A stretch of DNA of 64,000 bases from Streptomyces sp. NBC_00510 (GCA_036013505.1 CP107851.1:9906001-9970000), one strand, 5' to 3'; positions 51,833-60,251 are shown, numbered from the stretch's first letter. The notes: generated from the letters alone by a model not told the origin. Translations and numbers: made by a program.

Positions 51833-52729
51833 ATGAAGAGCAGCAATCCTGTCTTCTCGCGAGGGGTGTTCAACCGCGGCAACACCTGCGCGGGCTTCAA
51901 CGAGCAAAAGCCGCACGCCGATGGCTCTGCCGCGGACAACCCCTACGCGCAGGGCACGGCCAGCCGGAGCGCGACCGTGCAGAGCGCGGACGCTGCGCCT
52001 GACGCCGGGCCCGCTGCTCTGCAGCAGGTCTGCGGCACTGCGATGACCATCGACGATGTCGTCGCCCGGACGGCAATGACACTTGGCATGGTTGTGCTCG
52101 CCGCCGTCCTTGCGTGGGTGCTGCTGCCTGTCGATGAGGCCAGCCTGGGCACGTCGTACGGCATCGCGATCGGAGCCGCCCTGCTGGCCTTTGGCCTGTC
52201 GCTCGCCCAAACATTGAAGGCCAAGCCGGTCCCGGCACTGATCCTGGCGTACGCAGCGTTCGAAGGCATCTTCCTCGGAGTCATCTCCAGCGTCACTTCC
52301 ACCTACATCAGCCCCGCCGTAGTGATCCAGACCGTGCTCGGCACGATGGCGGTCCTCGCCGGCACGCTGATCGCATACAAGAGACGTTGGATTCGCGTCA
52401 CCCGACGTTTCTACGGTTTCGCGATGGCAGCCGCGATGGGCTTCTTGCTGCTCACCGTCGCCAACCTACTGATTTCCGCCTTCGCCGGTGGTGACGGCCT
52501 GGGCCTTCGCAGCGGTGGCCTTGGCATCCTCTTCGGCGTCATCGGCATCATCCTCGGCGCGTGCTTTTTGGCCTTGGACTTCAAGCAGGTCGAGGACGGC
52601 ATAGCCCACGGAGCCCCGCGCGAGGAGTCCTGGCTGGCGGCCTTCGGACTCACACTGACCCTGGTGTGGATCTACGTGGAGGCGTTGCAACTGTTCTCCA
52701 TCCTGAACGGCGGCGACAAGTCGGCCTGA
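51833..52729 (+). CDS. BAX inhibitor-1/YccA-family membrane protein
   Basis: A 298-residue protein from ATG 51833 (MKSSNPVFSRGVFNRGNTCA), with AGAGGA 9 bases upstream; ATG 51824 is possible. After a polar N-terminus of about 70 residues, seven hydrophobic helices run to the end (for example MTLGMVVLAAVLAWVLLP, LGILFGVIGIILGACFLALD, LAAFGLTLTLVWIYVEALQL). The AAFEGIFLGVISS and DFKQVEDGI motifs are typical of the family. Members are proposed calcium-leak or stress-modulating channels; the bacterial role is unclear. It is monocistronic. Confidence 0.9.
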   Translation: MKSSNPVFSRGVFNRGNTCAGFNEQKPHADGSAADNPYAQGTASRSATVQSADAAPDAGPAALQQVCGTAMTIDDVVARTAMTLGMVVLAAVLAWVLLPVDEASLGTSYGIAIGAALLAFGLSLAQTLKAKPVPALILAYAAFEGIFLGVISSVTSTYISPAVVIQTVLGTMAVLAGTLIAYKRRWIRVTRRFYGFAMAAAMGFLLLTVANLLISAFAGGDGLGLRSGGLGILFGVIGIILGACFLALDFKQVEDGIAHGAPREESWLAAFGLTLTLVWIYVEALQLFSILNGGDKSA

Positions 52730-52789
52730 GAAGCCGCTGCTCCATCGATCACGGTGAGTATCAGAACGAGTGTGACTTCCCGGTCCGTC

Positions 52790-52965
52790 TTTCGATCGGG
52801 CGGGCAGCGGAAGGGATACTGCCACCGGCAGATGAACGACGCGATCCGCTACCGTCGCCGACAACGGCATCAAGTGGCGGGCCGTACCCGTCGACTGTCC
52901 ATCCTGGGCGGTGTCTATGCGTTCTTCCGACGCCGTCGCTGGCGGGAAGAAAGTGATCAGCGAGT
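52790..52965 (+). pseudogene. IS5-like (DUF4096) transposase N-terminal scrap
   Basis: GQRKGYCHRQMNDAIRYRR, then NGIKWRAVPVDCPSWA in a shifted frame, matches the DUF4096 N-terminal region of IS5-group transposases (...YCHRQMVDAVRYLVDNGIKWRAMP...). A second scrap of the same family lies at 60.95 kb on the other strand. No ends were found. Confidence 0.6.
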
Positions 52966-53140
52966 TCTGCGGCCTGCTGCGTGTGAGGGTTCGCCAGGAC
53001 GAGGCCCGCGATGCGGATCCCGGCCGAGCTCTGGCCCTCAGCGGCCGGATGCGGCAGGTCAACAGCTCAACCAACACAACGAGCACATCCCCGGCGGCAC
53101 TTGACGTCGTGGGTTACGACCCATTGGACGTGAGCTTTTC

Positions 53141-53743
53141 ATGACCACACCGCAAGACTTGCTGATCGTCGTCCTGGACGTGAAAGTCGGGCCTCCGCTC
53201 GCATCAGGTGGGCTGTCGCTCGCGCTCGCGGGAGCCGAGTTGATCGACCTTCTCAAGGCCCCGACTATCCGGCTGGACGGGGATCGGATCGTGCCGGGCC
53301 ATCTAGGGGAACCGGCTGATCCCCTCCTGACCGAGGCTGCCGCCTCATTCGTCATGGACGAGCCGTACGAGCTGGTAAGTGATTGGCTGTGGCGCAGAGG
53401 CAAGACCCTGACGGAGACATACGTGGTCGCACTGGAAGCACAGGGAACCATCGTGCGAGAGCGCGGCCGTCTCTTCCGGGAGGGGCACGGATCTCTGGTC
53501 AACTCACCGTTTCGCCACCGGGCGACCACGCGCTGGGCCCATGCCGAGCCCGTCCTCCTCGCTCTCGCTGAAAGCCTGGGTATCGACCACGACCAGGCTA
53601 AAGAATCAACCGAAATCACCGATTACGCGGTGCAGACAGTGCTGGCCTCCATCCGTACCGCGCTGGAGGAACTGGAGGCGGAGCAACAACGACGCGCCAT
53701 CGAGCAGGCTGCCTTCGACAACCTCTGGCGCACGCTGGAATAA
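53141..53743 (+). CDS. GPP34 (GOLPH3)-family protein
   Basis: A 200-residue protein, MTTPQDLLIVVLDVKVGPPL, with LSLALAGAELIDLLKAPTIR, VSDWLWRRGKTLTETYVVAL and the helical core NSPFRHRATTRWAHAEPVLL. Eukaryotic GOLPH3 binds PI4P on Golgi membranes. Bacterial GPP34 proteins are abundant in Streptomyces with unknown function; a membrane-peripheral role is a guess. No strong ribosome binding site is seen before the ATG, so it may be leaderless or weakly translated. Confidence 0.8.
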   Translation: MTTPQDLLIVVLDVKVGPPLASGGLSLALAGAELIDLLKAPTIRLDGDRIVPGHLGEPADPLLTEAAASFVMDEPYELVSDWLWRRGKTLTETYVVALEAQGTIVRERGRLFREGHGSLVNSPFRHRATTRWAHAEPVLLALAESLGIDHDQAKESTEITDYAVQTVLASIRTALEELEAEQQRRAIEQAAFDNLWRTLE

Positions 53744-53854
53744 CTCCCGCGAATGCGACGGGACTAGGATCATTGCCCACCACAGACCACGTACCTACCA
53801 ACTGGTTGGCGCAAGAGCATGATCGTCCGCCCTTGTGCCGCTGCCTTGGGAACC

Positions 53855-53885
53855 CAGGCCCTGCCCCACACGGGGGCAGGGCCTG
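53855..53885. terminator. Perfect 13-bp bidirectional terminator
   Basis: CAGGCCCTGCCCC and GGGGCAGGGCCTG are separated by ACACG, between the GPP34 gene and the leftward HNH relic. Confidence 0.75.
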
Positions 53886-53969
53886 CGGACGTATCCGGCC
53901 TGCCTTCGGGCGTGCACGCGGCGGCCGGTGCCCAGGATTCCATCGCCGGCCCCCGGCGCAGCCACCGCC

Positions 53970-54290
53970 TCACGCCGTAGAGGTCAGCTCGGCTGTGGGG
54001 TGTCCGTCGGTGTGGTGACGATGGGTACGCGGGCACGCTGAGGCTTCGCGTACCAGGGCGTCGCGTTCGATGTCGTCGACCGCCAGGTGCCAGTGGGTCT
54101 TCACGGTCACCCGGTCGAGCAGGTACCGGCATCGCGCGGCTGCGGCCGGCGGCAGCCACTCTGCAACGTCTTTGTCCGACTTGGATCTGTTGCTGCGAGC
54201 GGTGACCCCACCAGCGCCCGCGGCTCGTCCAGGTCGTTGGCGTAGGCCTGGCGCTGCGCCGCGGTCCACTGTGAGGCGCCGACTGGCGGG
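53970..54290 (-). pseudogene. HNH endonuclease (DUF1524-type) C-terminal remnant
   Basis: Read leftwards, QWTAAQRQAYANDLDEPRAL near 54260-54200 is followed, after one missing base, by TARSNRSKSDKDVAEWLPPA and CRYLLDRVTVKTHWHLAVDD. This is the NRSK..DP.EW...C.Y segment of secreted HNH/DUF1524 nucleases. The N-terminal signal and the HVVPL histidine part are absent. Confidence 0.7.
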
Positions 54291-54384
54291 GAGCGTCATT
54301 CCAAGCAAGCGATATTCGGAGGGCTTCGGCGTCAGCGAGCCGTAGGGTTGGCGCGCCAAGACAGCCTGGTAGCAGGGGAGAAGC

Positions 54385-55578
54385 GTGCGCTCTGAGGACC
54401 ATGTGGGGTGGGAGCGGGACTTCCCGGTCCGGTATCTCCTGGTGCGGGAGGACACCGACGGTGAGGAGGAGGGCGTGCTGTGGGGGCGGTGCGCGGAGGT
54501 CGAGGGCCTGTTCATGGACCCGCCTCCGCTGCCGCGAGAGGTCCTGACACTGCGCGGCTGCCCGCGCGAGAGCCTGCTGGTCCAAGCCGTGACGGACAGC
54601 GCCGAACCGGTGCGGCTGCTGGGGGACGGAATGCTCTCGATCGAGCCTGTGGATCCCTCGAACGGCGGGCCGTCCCGCTACTGGGACCTGGAGGACACGG
54701 CTGTCCTGGCCCAGTGGCCCACGGCGGGCGATCCCGGGCGCGTGGACATCGTCGTGGGCACCGGCGTCAGAGAGGACGACTACTGGGGCGGCAAGCTGCT
54801 GCCTTCGAGCCCGCGGTTCGACCTGTGGTTCCCCTCGATCCGGGGGGACAGCCCATCGGGCGGTTGCCGTTCCATTGACGGCCTGCTCACCCCGCGCCCG
54901 CAGCGACCCACCCAGCCCGTGCACCTGATCGGCTGCGAACCCGCCGCACCGCTTCTGGCCCTGCTGTGTCGTCCCCTTCCGCAGGAGGGCGACCCGATCA
55001 CGCTCTGGTGCCTCGACCACCACGGCCGGACGATGACCGGGTACCACCTCGACCTGGACACCGTCGAGGCACGCCCATCCGTCCTCGGCGGAGCCCTGAT
55101 CGACGTCACCATCACCGACCCCGGTGACGACCGCCCCACCCTGGCCGCCCGCGCAGTCTGGGAGATCTGGTCCGACGGTGTTCCCACACGGCCCAACCAG
55201 TGGGCACAGTTCGACGCCGAGGGCCGGTCCGAGTGGCTGGACCTCACCCGCGTCGGCCCGTACGGGCTGCAGGGCCTCTCCGGCGGGACGTACCACCTGG
55301 ACGGACAGCACGTCACCGACAGGGCCGGCTTGCTCCTGGCACTCGGCGAAGCCTTGCTCGGCCCTGGCGCCCACTACGGCAGAGACCTGGACTCGGTGCA
55401 GGACTACCTGTGCGGCGGGCCCTCCGTCGTCCCGCCGTTCACCCTCGTGTGGCACCACGCCGACATCGCCCGCCACGCCCTCGCCGGACACATCCTGCAC
55501 CACCTCGGCGGCCCGTCCTACTTCGAGGAGACCGTGAACCTCCTGCGCGAGTACGGCGTCACCGTCGTGCTCCAGTGA
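54385..55578 (+). CDS. Barstar-domain protein with long N-terminal extension
   Basis: A 397-residue protein starting at GTG 54385 (MRSEDHVGWERDFPVRYLLV) after GGGAGAAG. Residues about 290-397 look like a barstar (RNase-inhibitor) domain: YHLDGQHVTDRAGLLLALGE, GAHYGRDLDSVQDYLCGGPS, FTLVWHHADIARHALAGHIL. The first 290 residues are acidic and include LLGDGMLSIEPVDPSNGGPS and LLALLCRPLPQEGDPITLWC; no family was named. Barstar-like proteins neutralise barnase-type RNases, so immunity is likely, but no RNase gene is adjacent. Confidence 0.75.
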   Translation: MRSEDHVGWERDFPVRYLLVREDTDGEEEGVLWGRCAEVEGLFMDPPPLPREVLTLRGCPRESLLVQAVTDSAEPVRLLGDGMLSIEPVDPSNGGPSRYWDLEDTAVLAQWPTAGDPGRVDIVVGTGVREDDYWGGKLLPSSPRFDLWFPSIRGDSPSGGCRSIDGLLTPRPQRPTQPVHLIGCEPAAPLLALLCRPLPQEGDPITLWCLDHHGRTMTGYHLDLDTVEARPSVLGGALIDVTITDPGDDRPTLAARAVWEIWSDGVPTRPNQWAQFDAEGRSEWLDLTRVGPYGLQGLSGGTYHLDGQHVTDRAGLLLALGEALLGPGAHYGRDLDSVQDYLCGGPSVVPPFTLVWHHADIARHALAGHILHHLGGPSYFEETVNLLREYGVTVVLQ

Positions 55579-55659
55579 GGGAGGCGACGGACAATCCCGG
55601 ACCCCTTGAAGACGGCGCCTGACCTGGAGAAGGAACGGAGTGGGGCAACGGCCAGGCCA

Positions 55660-55836
55660 TCAGGGCCCGGTCGTATCGTCTCCCGGTGCCCGGCTGGTGC
55701 TACGGGCTTCGAGGTAGGGGGTCCAGTCGGTGGCGGCGCGGCGGCGCCACTTCACCAGGGTGTTGGTGTGGAGGCCGAGCATGGGGGCGAGGACGGCTGG
55801 GGGCGTGTCCTGGGCGAGTTGGACGAGGCTCGCTCG
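55660..55836 (-). pseudogene. Recombinase/integrase C-terminal remnant
   Basis: Read leftwards, ASLVQLAQDTPPAVLAPMLG then LHTNTLVKWRRRAATDWTPY and LEARST match the C-terminal HTH-like tail of a group of Streptomyces site-specific recombinases ('PA.VLA..LGI...TA..W...A..DW..Y'). It has no start and ends at TGA 55660. Catalytic residues are absent. Confidence 0.5.
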
Positions 55837-55854
55837 TAAGCGATCGGGCTGTGA

Positions 55855-56011
55855 TTACTGGCGTGTGGAGCAGACAGCCAACGGAGTACCCCTGGTGTAT
55901 ACCTACGTGATCGATCCAGCCGCCGGGCTCTACCGCGACGGCGATGTCTTCACCGACATCGTGAAGACCGCAGTTCCTTTCCCGCTCGAGATCAGCCTCA
56001 GCTCGATCTGA
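55855..56011 (+). pseudogene. Uma2-family C-terminal remnant
   Basis: YWRVEQTANGVPLVYTYVID then PAAGLYRDGDVFTDIVKTAV and PFPLEISLSSI match the C-terminus of Uma2 proteins (compare EHYWRLELEPAPRLYLGHLE of the intact gene at 12004). The nuclease core is lost, and the recombinase scrap abuts it. Confidence 0.65.
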
Positions 56012-56144
56012 TGTGGGCGGCACTGTCACTACCTGTGCCGGGTACGACACGTCCGGTGGGAGGCGAGGACGTCCGCAATCGCCAACCGGCGGCGACTGTG
56101 AAAATCGCTGTCCGATCACCGGAGCACGGTGATAGACATCCGGC

Positions 56145-56945
56145 GTGGCAAAGAATCTTGAGTTCCCTGACCTGTTGCAACTGATCGATGAACGGTCGAC
56201 CGCCTTCCGCGCCGTGGTCGCCGCCGCGCCCGGTCTCGACGCGCAGGTGCCGACCTGCCCCGGGTGGACGCTGTTCGATCTGGTGAAGCACCTGGGTGGG
56301 GGAGACCGTTTCTGGGCTGCCATCGTCGACGCGGGGTCTGCCGACGCTCCCCCGGCCGAGGCCGTCGCCGCCCGCGCCGCGCTGGAAGTGCCGCAGGAGC
56401 GTGAGGCCCTGCTGGCCTGGCTGGACGCGTCGACGCAGCTTCTGCTGGGCGCCTTGCGCGCGGCGGGACCGGAGAGCGGTTGCTGGACGTGGTGGCCCGC
56501 GTCGCAATCACCGCAGACCGCCGGCGGCACTGCCCGACACCGGGTCCAGGAGACCGCGGTGCACACCTACGATGCCCAGCTCGCCGGGGGCGCCACGCAG
56601 CCGCTGCCGGTCGAGCTGGCGCTCGACGGTGTGGAGGAGTTCCTGTTCACCGTCTGCGCAACGCCGAGTGCCTGGCCCCACAAGCCCACGGCCTTCGACT
56701 TCCACGCCGCCGAGGGCCGCTCCTGGCGCCTCACCGTCGACGGCGACGGTGCACGCACCACCTGCATTCCCGCGCCCACCGCCGCGACCGGCGAAGACTC
56801 GGACGCAGCCGGCGCCTCCGTCCACGGTACGGCCAGTGAGCTGGTCCTCTACCTGTACGACCGGATCCAGGCCGACTCCTTGCACGTTGACGGAGACGCA
56901 GGGCTGCTCGACCTGCTCCGCGCCTGGGAGCCGGAGGAGAAGTAG
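56145..56945 (+). CDS. Maleylpyruvate isomerase-family (DinB-like, mycothiol-linked) protein
   Basis: A 266-residue protein (MAKNLEFPDLLQLIDERSTA). The N-terminal four-helix metal-binding domain is clear: VPTCPGWTLFDLVKHLGGGD and, further on, RHRVQETAVHTYDAQLAGGA supply the histidines. The C-terminal MDMPI_C-like part (VCATPSAWPHKPTAFDFHAA to DSLHVDGDAGLLDLLRAWEP) is complete. This is the TIGR03083 group of probable mycothiol-dependent enzymes; substrates are mostly unknown. It is monocistronic. Confidence 0.88.
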   Translation: MAKNLEFPDLLQLIDERSTAFRAVVAAAPGLDAQVPTCPGWTLFDLVKHLGGGDRFWAAIVDAGSADAPPAEAVAARAALEVPQEREALLAWLDASTQLLLGALRAAGPESGCWTWWPASQSPQTAGGTARHRVQETAVHTYDAQLAGGATQPLPVELALDGVEEFLFTVCATPSAWPHKPTAFDFHAAEGRSWRLTVDGDGARTTCIPAPTAATGEDSDAAGASVHGTASELVLYLYDRIQADSLHVDGDAGLLDLLRAWEPEEK

Positions 56946-57013
56946 AACGTAGCGGGGGCGGTTGGCCGCGCCTCGAGCCAGTAAGACACGACTCGGGGGA
57001 GTGCGGTTCGTCA

Positions 57014-57823
57014 TCACACCGAGTTCTGGCGGATCAGTTCGATCCAGACTGAGGTTTGGTGTTCGGCGTTCGCCGCTGGATCGATGCGTCCTACCGCATC
57101 CACTACAAGCTCCACGAGCGAGTAGAGACGGTCGTGGTGGCGTACGTATTCCGCCTCTCCCGTCAGGAACTCAGGCTCCTCGATCTGCTGGAGGATCTGT
57201 AGGGCCGCATGCCACCGGCAGGCCGTCTCGACGTACTGTGCGACGGAGGAGCTGAAGAAGGAGACCGCGGGCTTGCGAAGCCCCAGGTTGTACGGCCGAA
57301 GAACCTCCGGCAGATCGTCAACGGTGATCGGCGCGGGGAGAAGACACAGCACCCGGCCCTCTCCGGGAACAACACCGGCCACGCAGCTACTCGGGTCGGT
57401 CCCCCAATGCCCCAGGTCGTAGAGTTGTTGTCCGTCCTTGACCAGGCGGCGCTCGTGCTTGCCTGCCCGGTTGGGCAGGAGAGTGGGGAACGTACCGGCA
57501 TAGTGGGGTGTGAAGGTTTGCATCTGTGGCAAACCCCACTCGCGCAGGGCAACTCGGTCGCTCTCTGGTATGTCCCATCGATCGGCAACCTCAACAGGGA
57601 TGCGAGGCTTGTCGGCTACCAGGCGCGACACGGGTTGTGACAACACCCGCCCGACGGCGTCCTGGACCAACGCCCACCTTCGTGCAACATTGCTCCCCAC
57701 ACGCGTCAGCATTCCGGTAATGCCGCGCGTCTTCAAGATCGTCAGGGAAGCTGCAGCCAGAGCCTTGAAGATCCTCTCCCTTCGCTCGGGGATGGGACAG
57801 ACCTGCTCCCTGAATTTCCCCAC
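57014..57823 (-). CDS. SUKH-4-like putative immunity protein
   Basis: A 269-residue protein, MGKFREQVCPIPERRERIFK. The core reads IPVEVADRWDIPESDRVALR, EWGLPQMQTFTPHYAGTFPT, LYDLGHWGTDPSSCVAGVVP, EGRVLCL and FFSSSVAQYVETACRWHAAL. The order 'start of strand with LYDLG, then S-x-A/V-QF-type helix' is typical of SUKH-4 proteins of polymorphic toxin systems. The assignment is by pattern. The first 75 residues may not belong to the domain. No toxin gene is adjacent; the neighbouring region is a duplicated, decayed toxin-antitoxin locus. Confidence 0.55.
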   Translation of the reverse strand: MGKFREQVCPIPERRERIFKALAAASLTILKTRGITGMLTRVGSNVARRWALVQDAVGRVLSQPVSRLVADKPRIPVEVADRWDIPESDRVALREWGLPQMQTFTPHYAGTFPTLLPNRAGKHERRLVKDGQQLYDLGHWGTDPSSCVAGVVPGEGRVLCLLPAPITVDDLPEVLRPYNLGLRKPAVSFFSSSVAQYVETACRWHAALQILQQIEEPEFLTGEAEYVRHHDRLYSLVELVVDAVGRIDPAANAEHQTSVWIELIRQNSV

Positions 57824-57861
57824 TGTCGTGGGGCTGACCGGCGACGGAGCCCACCTGCGGT

Positions 57862-58084
57862 GTCGCCGTCAGTCGGCCGTCGGGTGGGTGCCGGAAGCTG
57901 TCGCCGGAGGCGGTCGCTGGGTTCGCCTGTCTGCTCGCGCCCGGCGGCGGCATCGGGCAGTTGGCTGCTGGTCGGTGATTGCCATGATGGGTGGCGGCAG
58001 GTTCTCAGGTGTCTGTGAAGGGGCGGCTATGGCGTTGGAGGCCGGAGCCGGTTTCGGAGACGCCGGACGGGATGAGTGGTCTTT
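57862..58084 (+). repeat. Second copy of the 22590-22800 segment
   Basis: This matches the region upstream of the hypothetical gene at 22748 through its first codons (here MALEAGAGFGDAGRDEWS from 58029), then switches abruptly at about 58080 to TACGTACCCCTACCCCTCAT, which is the upstream region of the MazE7 gene (compare 18295). It is a recombination junction between two families of repeats. Confidence 0.75.
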
Positions 58085-58359
58085 ACGTACCCCTACCCCT
58101 CATGCTGGGGTGCGCCATCACAAAAGGTGCCGAGGCCCGGGAACGGCTCGCGGAGATCACGGCGGCCGAGGGCTTGTCGCTGCGGGCCTACCTGGCCCGC
58201 CTGGCCGACACGCTGCTGACCCCCGCCGAGCGGGCCGAGCGCGCCGAGCAGGCCCTGGCCGTCCTGAATGCCTGGAACGGCTACGCCCCCACTCCTGCCG
58301 AGCAGTACGACCTGGACGCCGAACTCGACCGCCGCCTGACCCGGGCCACCGGCCGGTGA
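58085..58359 (+). pseudogene. MazE7-type antitoxin, DNA-binding strand deleted
   Basis: GAEARERLAEITAAEGLSLR to LDAELDRRLTRATGR matches the antitoxin at 18347, but the start codon and the VVNVRIP strand that contacts DNA are deleted; upstream DNA still matches the 18.3-kb promoter region. The frame is now open to 57991 through unrelated sequence. Any product could perhaps bind toxin but not operator DNA. Confidence 0.7.
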
Positions 58360-58475
58360 ACCAGGTCGTGCACCTGGTCCTGGACGACACCGCGATGGTT
58401 GCCGCCGGCCGCGGCAACCTGCTGGCTTCCCGCCTGATCCACCGTGCCCACGCGGAGGCCGGCTGGCACCTGTAG
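58356..58475 (+). pseudogene. PIN toxin, truncated by a stop codon
   Basis: GTG 58356 overlaps the antitoxin stop (GTGA). VNQVVHLVLDDTAMVAAGRG then NLLASRLIHRAHAEAGWHL is in frame with the LDD intact, followed by TAG where the copy at 18.6 kb reads TAC-GCA. Homology continues as LVEADRARP in another frame to about 58530, then stops. Confidence 0.75.
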
Positions 58476-58619
58476 GCGCACCCACCTGCGCACTCGTGGA
58501 AGCCGACCGCGCCCGCCCGCGCCCTGCCGCCCCAGCAAGATGACGGCCACACTGCAGCCTGAACACCCTCGGATGCTGAACACCGGAGACAACCGCTCCC
58601 AGGAGGCACCCACCATGCT

Positions 58620-59063
58620 GCAACCCCGCGATCAAGAACCACCGAGACCCGTCCGTCCGTGACTCGGCGGCGATACACGCCGAGCGGCTCCGCGCGAAGG
58701 GCGAAGCCCGGGCTGCCGAGCCTGCGCCCGAGCGGCCTGCAGACAGGACGACGGCCCAGATGTACGTGGAGCGCGCCCTGGCCGGCTATCAGGCGGACGA
58801 GGCACTGCGTGCGGAGGCGCGCCGGAACGGTGCGCGGGCCAGTGGGAGTGAGTCCCGGGCGACGAGTCCGAGGCCGAGGAGGACGACCTCGAGGAGTACG
58901 ACGAGGAGGAGGTTGCGGAGGGCGGGGACGAGGAGGAGCCGTCGACGTCAACCGCGGAGCTGTATGCCCGGCGCGTGCCGGGGGACGTACAGCAGCGAGG
59001 CGCAGCGGCCCGCGTCGCGCACAAGAGTGTGCCCCTGTCCGGGGCCGCGTCGTCATCTATTGA
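58620..59063 (+). pseudogene. Gene with acidic tail, frameshifted
   Basis: CNPAIKNHRDPSVRDSAAIH, AERLRAKGEARAAEPAPERP and MYVERALAGYQADEALRAEA read well to about 58850. The best-biased continuation (DESEAEEDDLEEYDEEEVAE, GGDEEEPSTSTAELYARRVP) lies in another frame. A terminator hairpin follows at 59086. I recall similar small proteins beginning with a CxxP/NHRDP motif from actinomycete plasmids and islands. Start and function are uncertain. Confidence 0.4.
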
Positions 59064-59085
59064 CAATTCACCGCCTGACGAAAAA

Positions 59086-59115
59086 TGCCCGGCCACACCC
59101 CATGGCGGCCGGGCA
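59086..59115 (+). terminator. Terminator hairpin
   Basis: TGCCCGGCC pairs perfectly with GGCCGGGCA around ACACCCCATGGC, preceded by an A-run. Confidence 0.65.
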
Positions 59116-59218
59116 CAGCCATGCCCGAGACCAGGGCATTCGTCACAAATCAGCAACACGGCCCTCGATAGTCCGGACGATCAGGTCAAATGGGCCTCCA
59201 CACGCCCTTGGGGGATCA

Positions 59219-59716
59219 ATGCGCCACATCGGTACAACCATCGCCGCCTGCCTGCTTGCCGCCGCGCTCACCGCCTGCGGCATCGGTAGCAGCACCACGA
59301 CAGAGGCATCCGCACCCAGCCCTTCAGCCGCCACCAGCGCGCCCACCAAGGCCGAGAAGCTGAACGCCTGGTTTGACGACGGAGGCCAGGATCATCTCGA
59401 CACGATCAGCGACGACCTTGATGACGTAATCTCACACATGGGCGCCACGGACCTGGACGAGCTTGCCGAGTCGTGCGCAAAACTCACATCAGATGTCGAG
59501 ACCATCCAGGGCGGTCAGCCCATGCCCGATGCGAAGGCGGCATCATCGTGGGGCCTCGCCTTGGAGCATCTCAATTCGGCAGCTACGCACTGCACGAACG
59601 GCGCCGTCTCGATGGATGTGGATGAGATCAACCAGATGACGGCGGAGCTGAAGATCGGCACGAATCACGTTGACGCGATGAACGAGCGACTGGACATGAT
59701 CCGTAACGGCAACTGA
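59219..59716 (+). CDS. Small lipoprotein, unknown function
   Basis: A 165-residue protein from ATG 59219 after GGGGGA (MRHIGTTIAACLLAAALTAC). The lipobox LTAC puts the lipidated Cys at 20. A serine/threonine/alanine linker follows, then a helical domain (KLNAWFDDGGQDHLDTISDD, LDELAESCAKLTSDVETIQG, SWGLALEHLNSAATHCTNGA). Two cysteines in the domain may pair. It should be anchored outside the membrane. A terminator follows the stop directly. Confidence 0.8.
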   Translation: MRHIGTTIAACLLAAALTACGIGSSTTTEASAPSPSAATSAPTKAEKLNAWFDDGGQDHLDTISDDLDDVISHMGATDLDELAESCAKLTSDVETIQGGQPMPDAKAASSWGLALEHLNSAATHCTNGAVSMDVDEINQMTAELKIGTNHVDAMNERLDMIRNGN

Positions 59717-59731
59717 CTGCGCTGTAGCGAT

Positions 59732-59767
59732 GCCCCCTGCCGGGTGATGTGCCGGCGAGGGGGCTTT
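59732..59767 (+). terminator. Terminator with short U-run
   Basis: GCCCCCTGCCGG pairs with CCGGCGAGGGGGC, with one two-base bulge region, followed by TTT, 15 bp after the lipoprotein stop. Confidence 0.8.
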
Positions 59768-59860
59768 CGTGCGTCCGGGCCCGAGAAGCCCGTCGACAGG
59801 CACGGCAGCATCGCCTCGCCTACTACCTGCCGGGGCCAGCAGATCGGAGACCCGACCGGG

Positions 59861-60090
59861 CGCATGACGACCGACGCCGCATCCGACGTCATTGAGACCG
59901 CAGCCGACACAGCCAACGTCGAAGGCTTGTGGCGCTCCCACTCCCTGCGTCGCGGGTTCGTCCCCGCCGCCCGGGCGGCGGGGAAGGACCTGGTGGACAT
60001 CGGCCGGGCAGGCGGGGTCGAGGAGGAGGTCACGCGGGGCGACAGCGTCGTGGTTGATAGTCGTGATCGCCACCGTGATGTCAGTGGAGG
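59861..60090 (+). pseudogene. Tyrosine recombinase (integrase) C-terminal remnant
   Basis: ASDVIETAADTANVEGLWRS then HSLRRGFVPAARAAGKDLVD and IGRAGG match the HxLRRG motif and following helix of phage-type integrases (usually 'GHSLRRGFAT.A...G....I...GGW'). The second His/Trp and the nucleophilic Tyr are missing, and the upstream catalytic Arg domain is absent. Confidence 0.65.
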
Positions 60091-60251
60091 ACTCGGCTTG
60101 ACCAGGGACAAGTCGCTGGCCTCCTCCGCCGGTTACTTGTGACGCGAGTGGCGAAAAGCCGGTATCAACGTCGTGCAGACGGCAGCTTGGGCGAAGGGCT
60201 CCAGCGCGTGTGATGCGCCGGAGCCTCTCGTGGAGAGCAGCACGAGTCAGG

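Noticed and set aside
53770..55503. 577-codon leftward open frame opposite the barstar-domain gene
   Set aside because: The plus-strand frame has the ribosome binding site, the codon bias and the recognisable domain.
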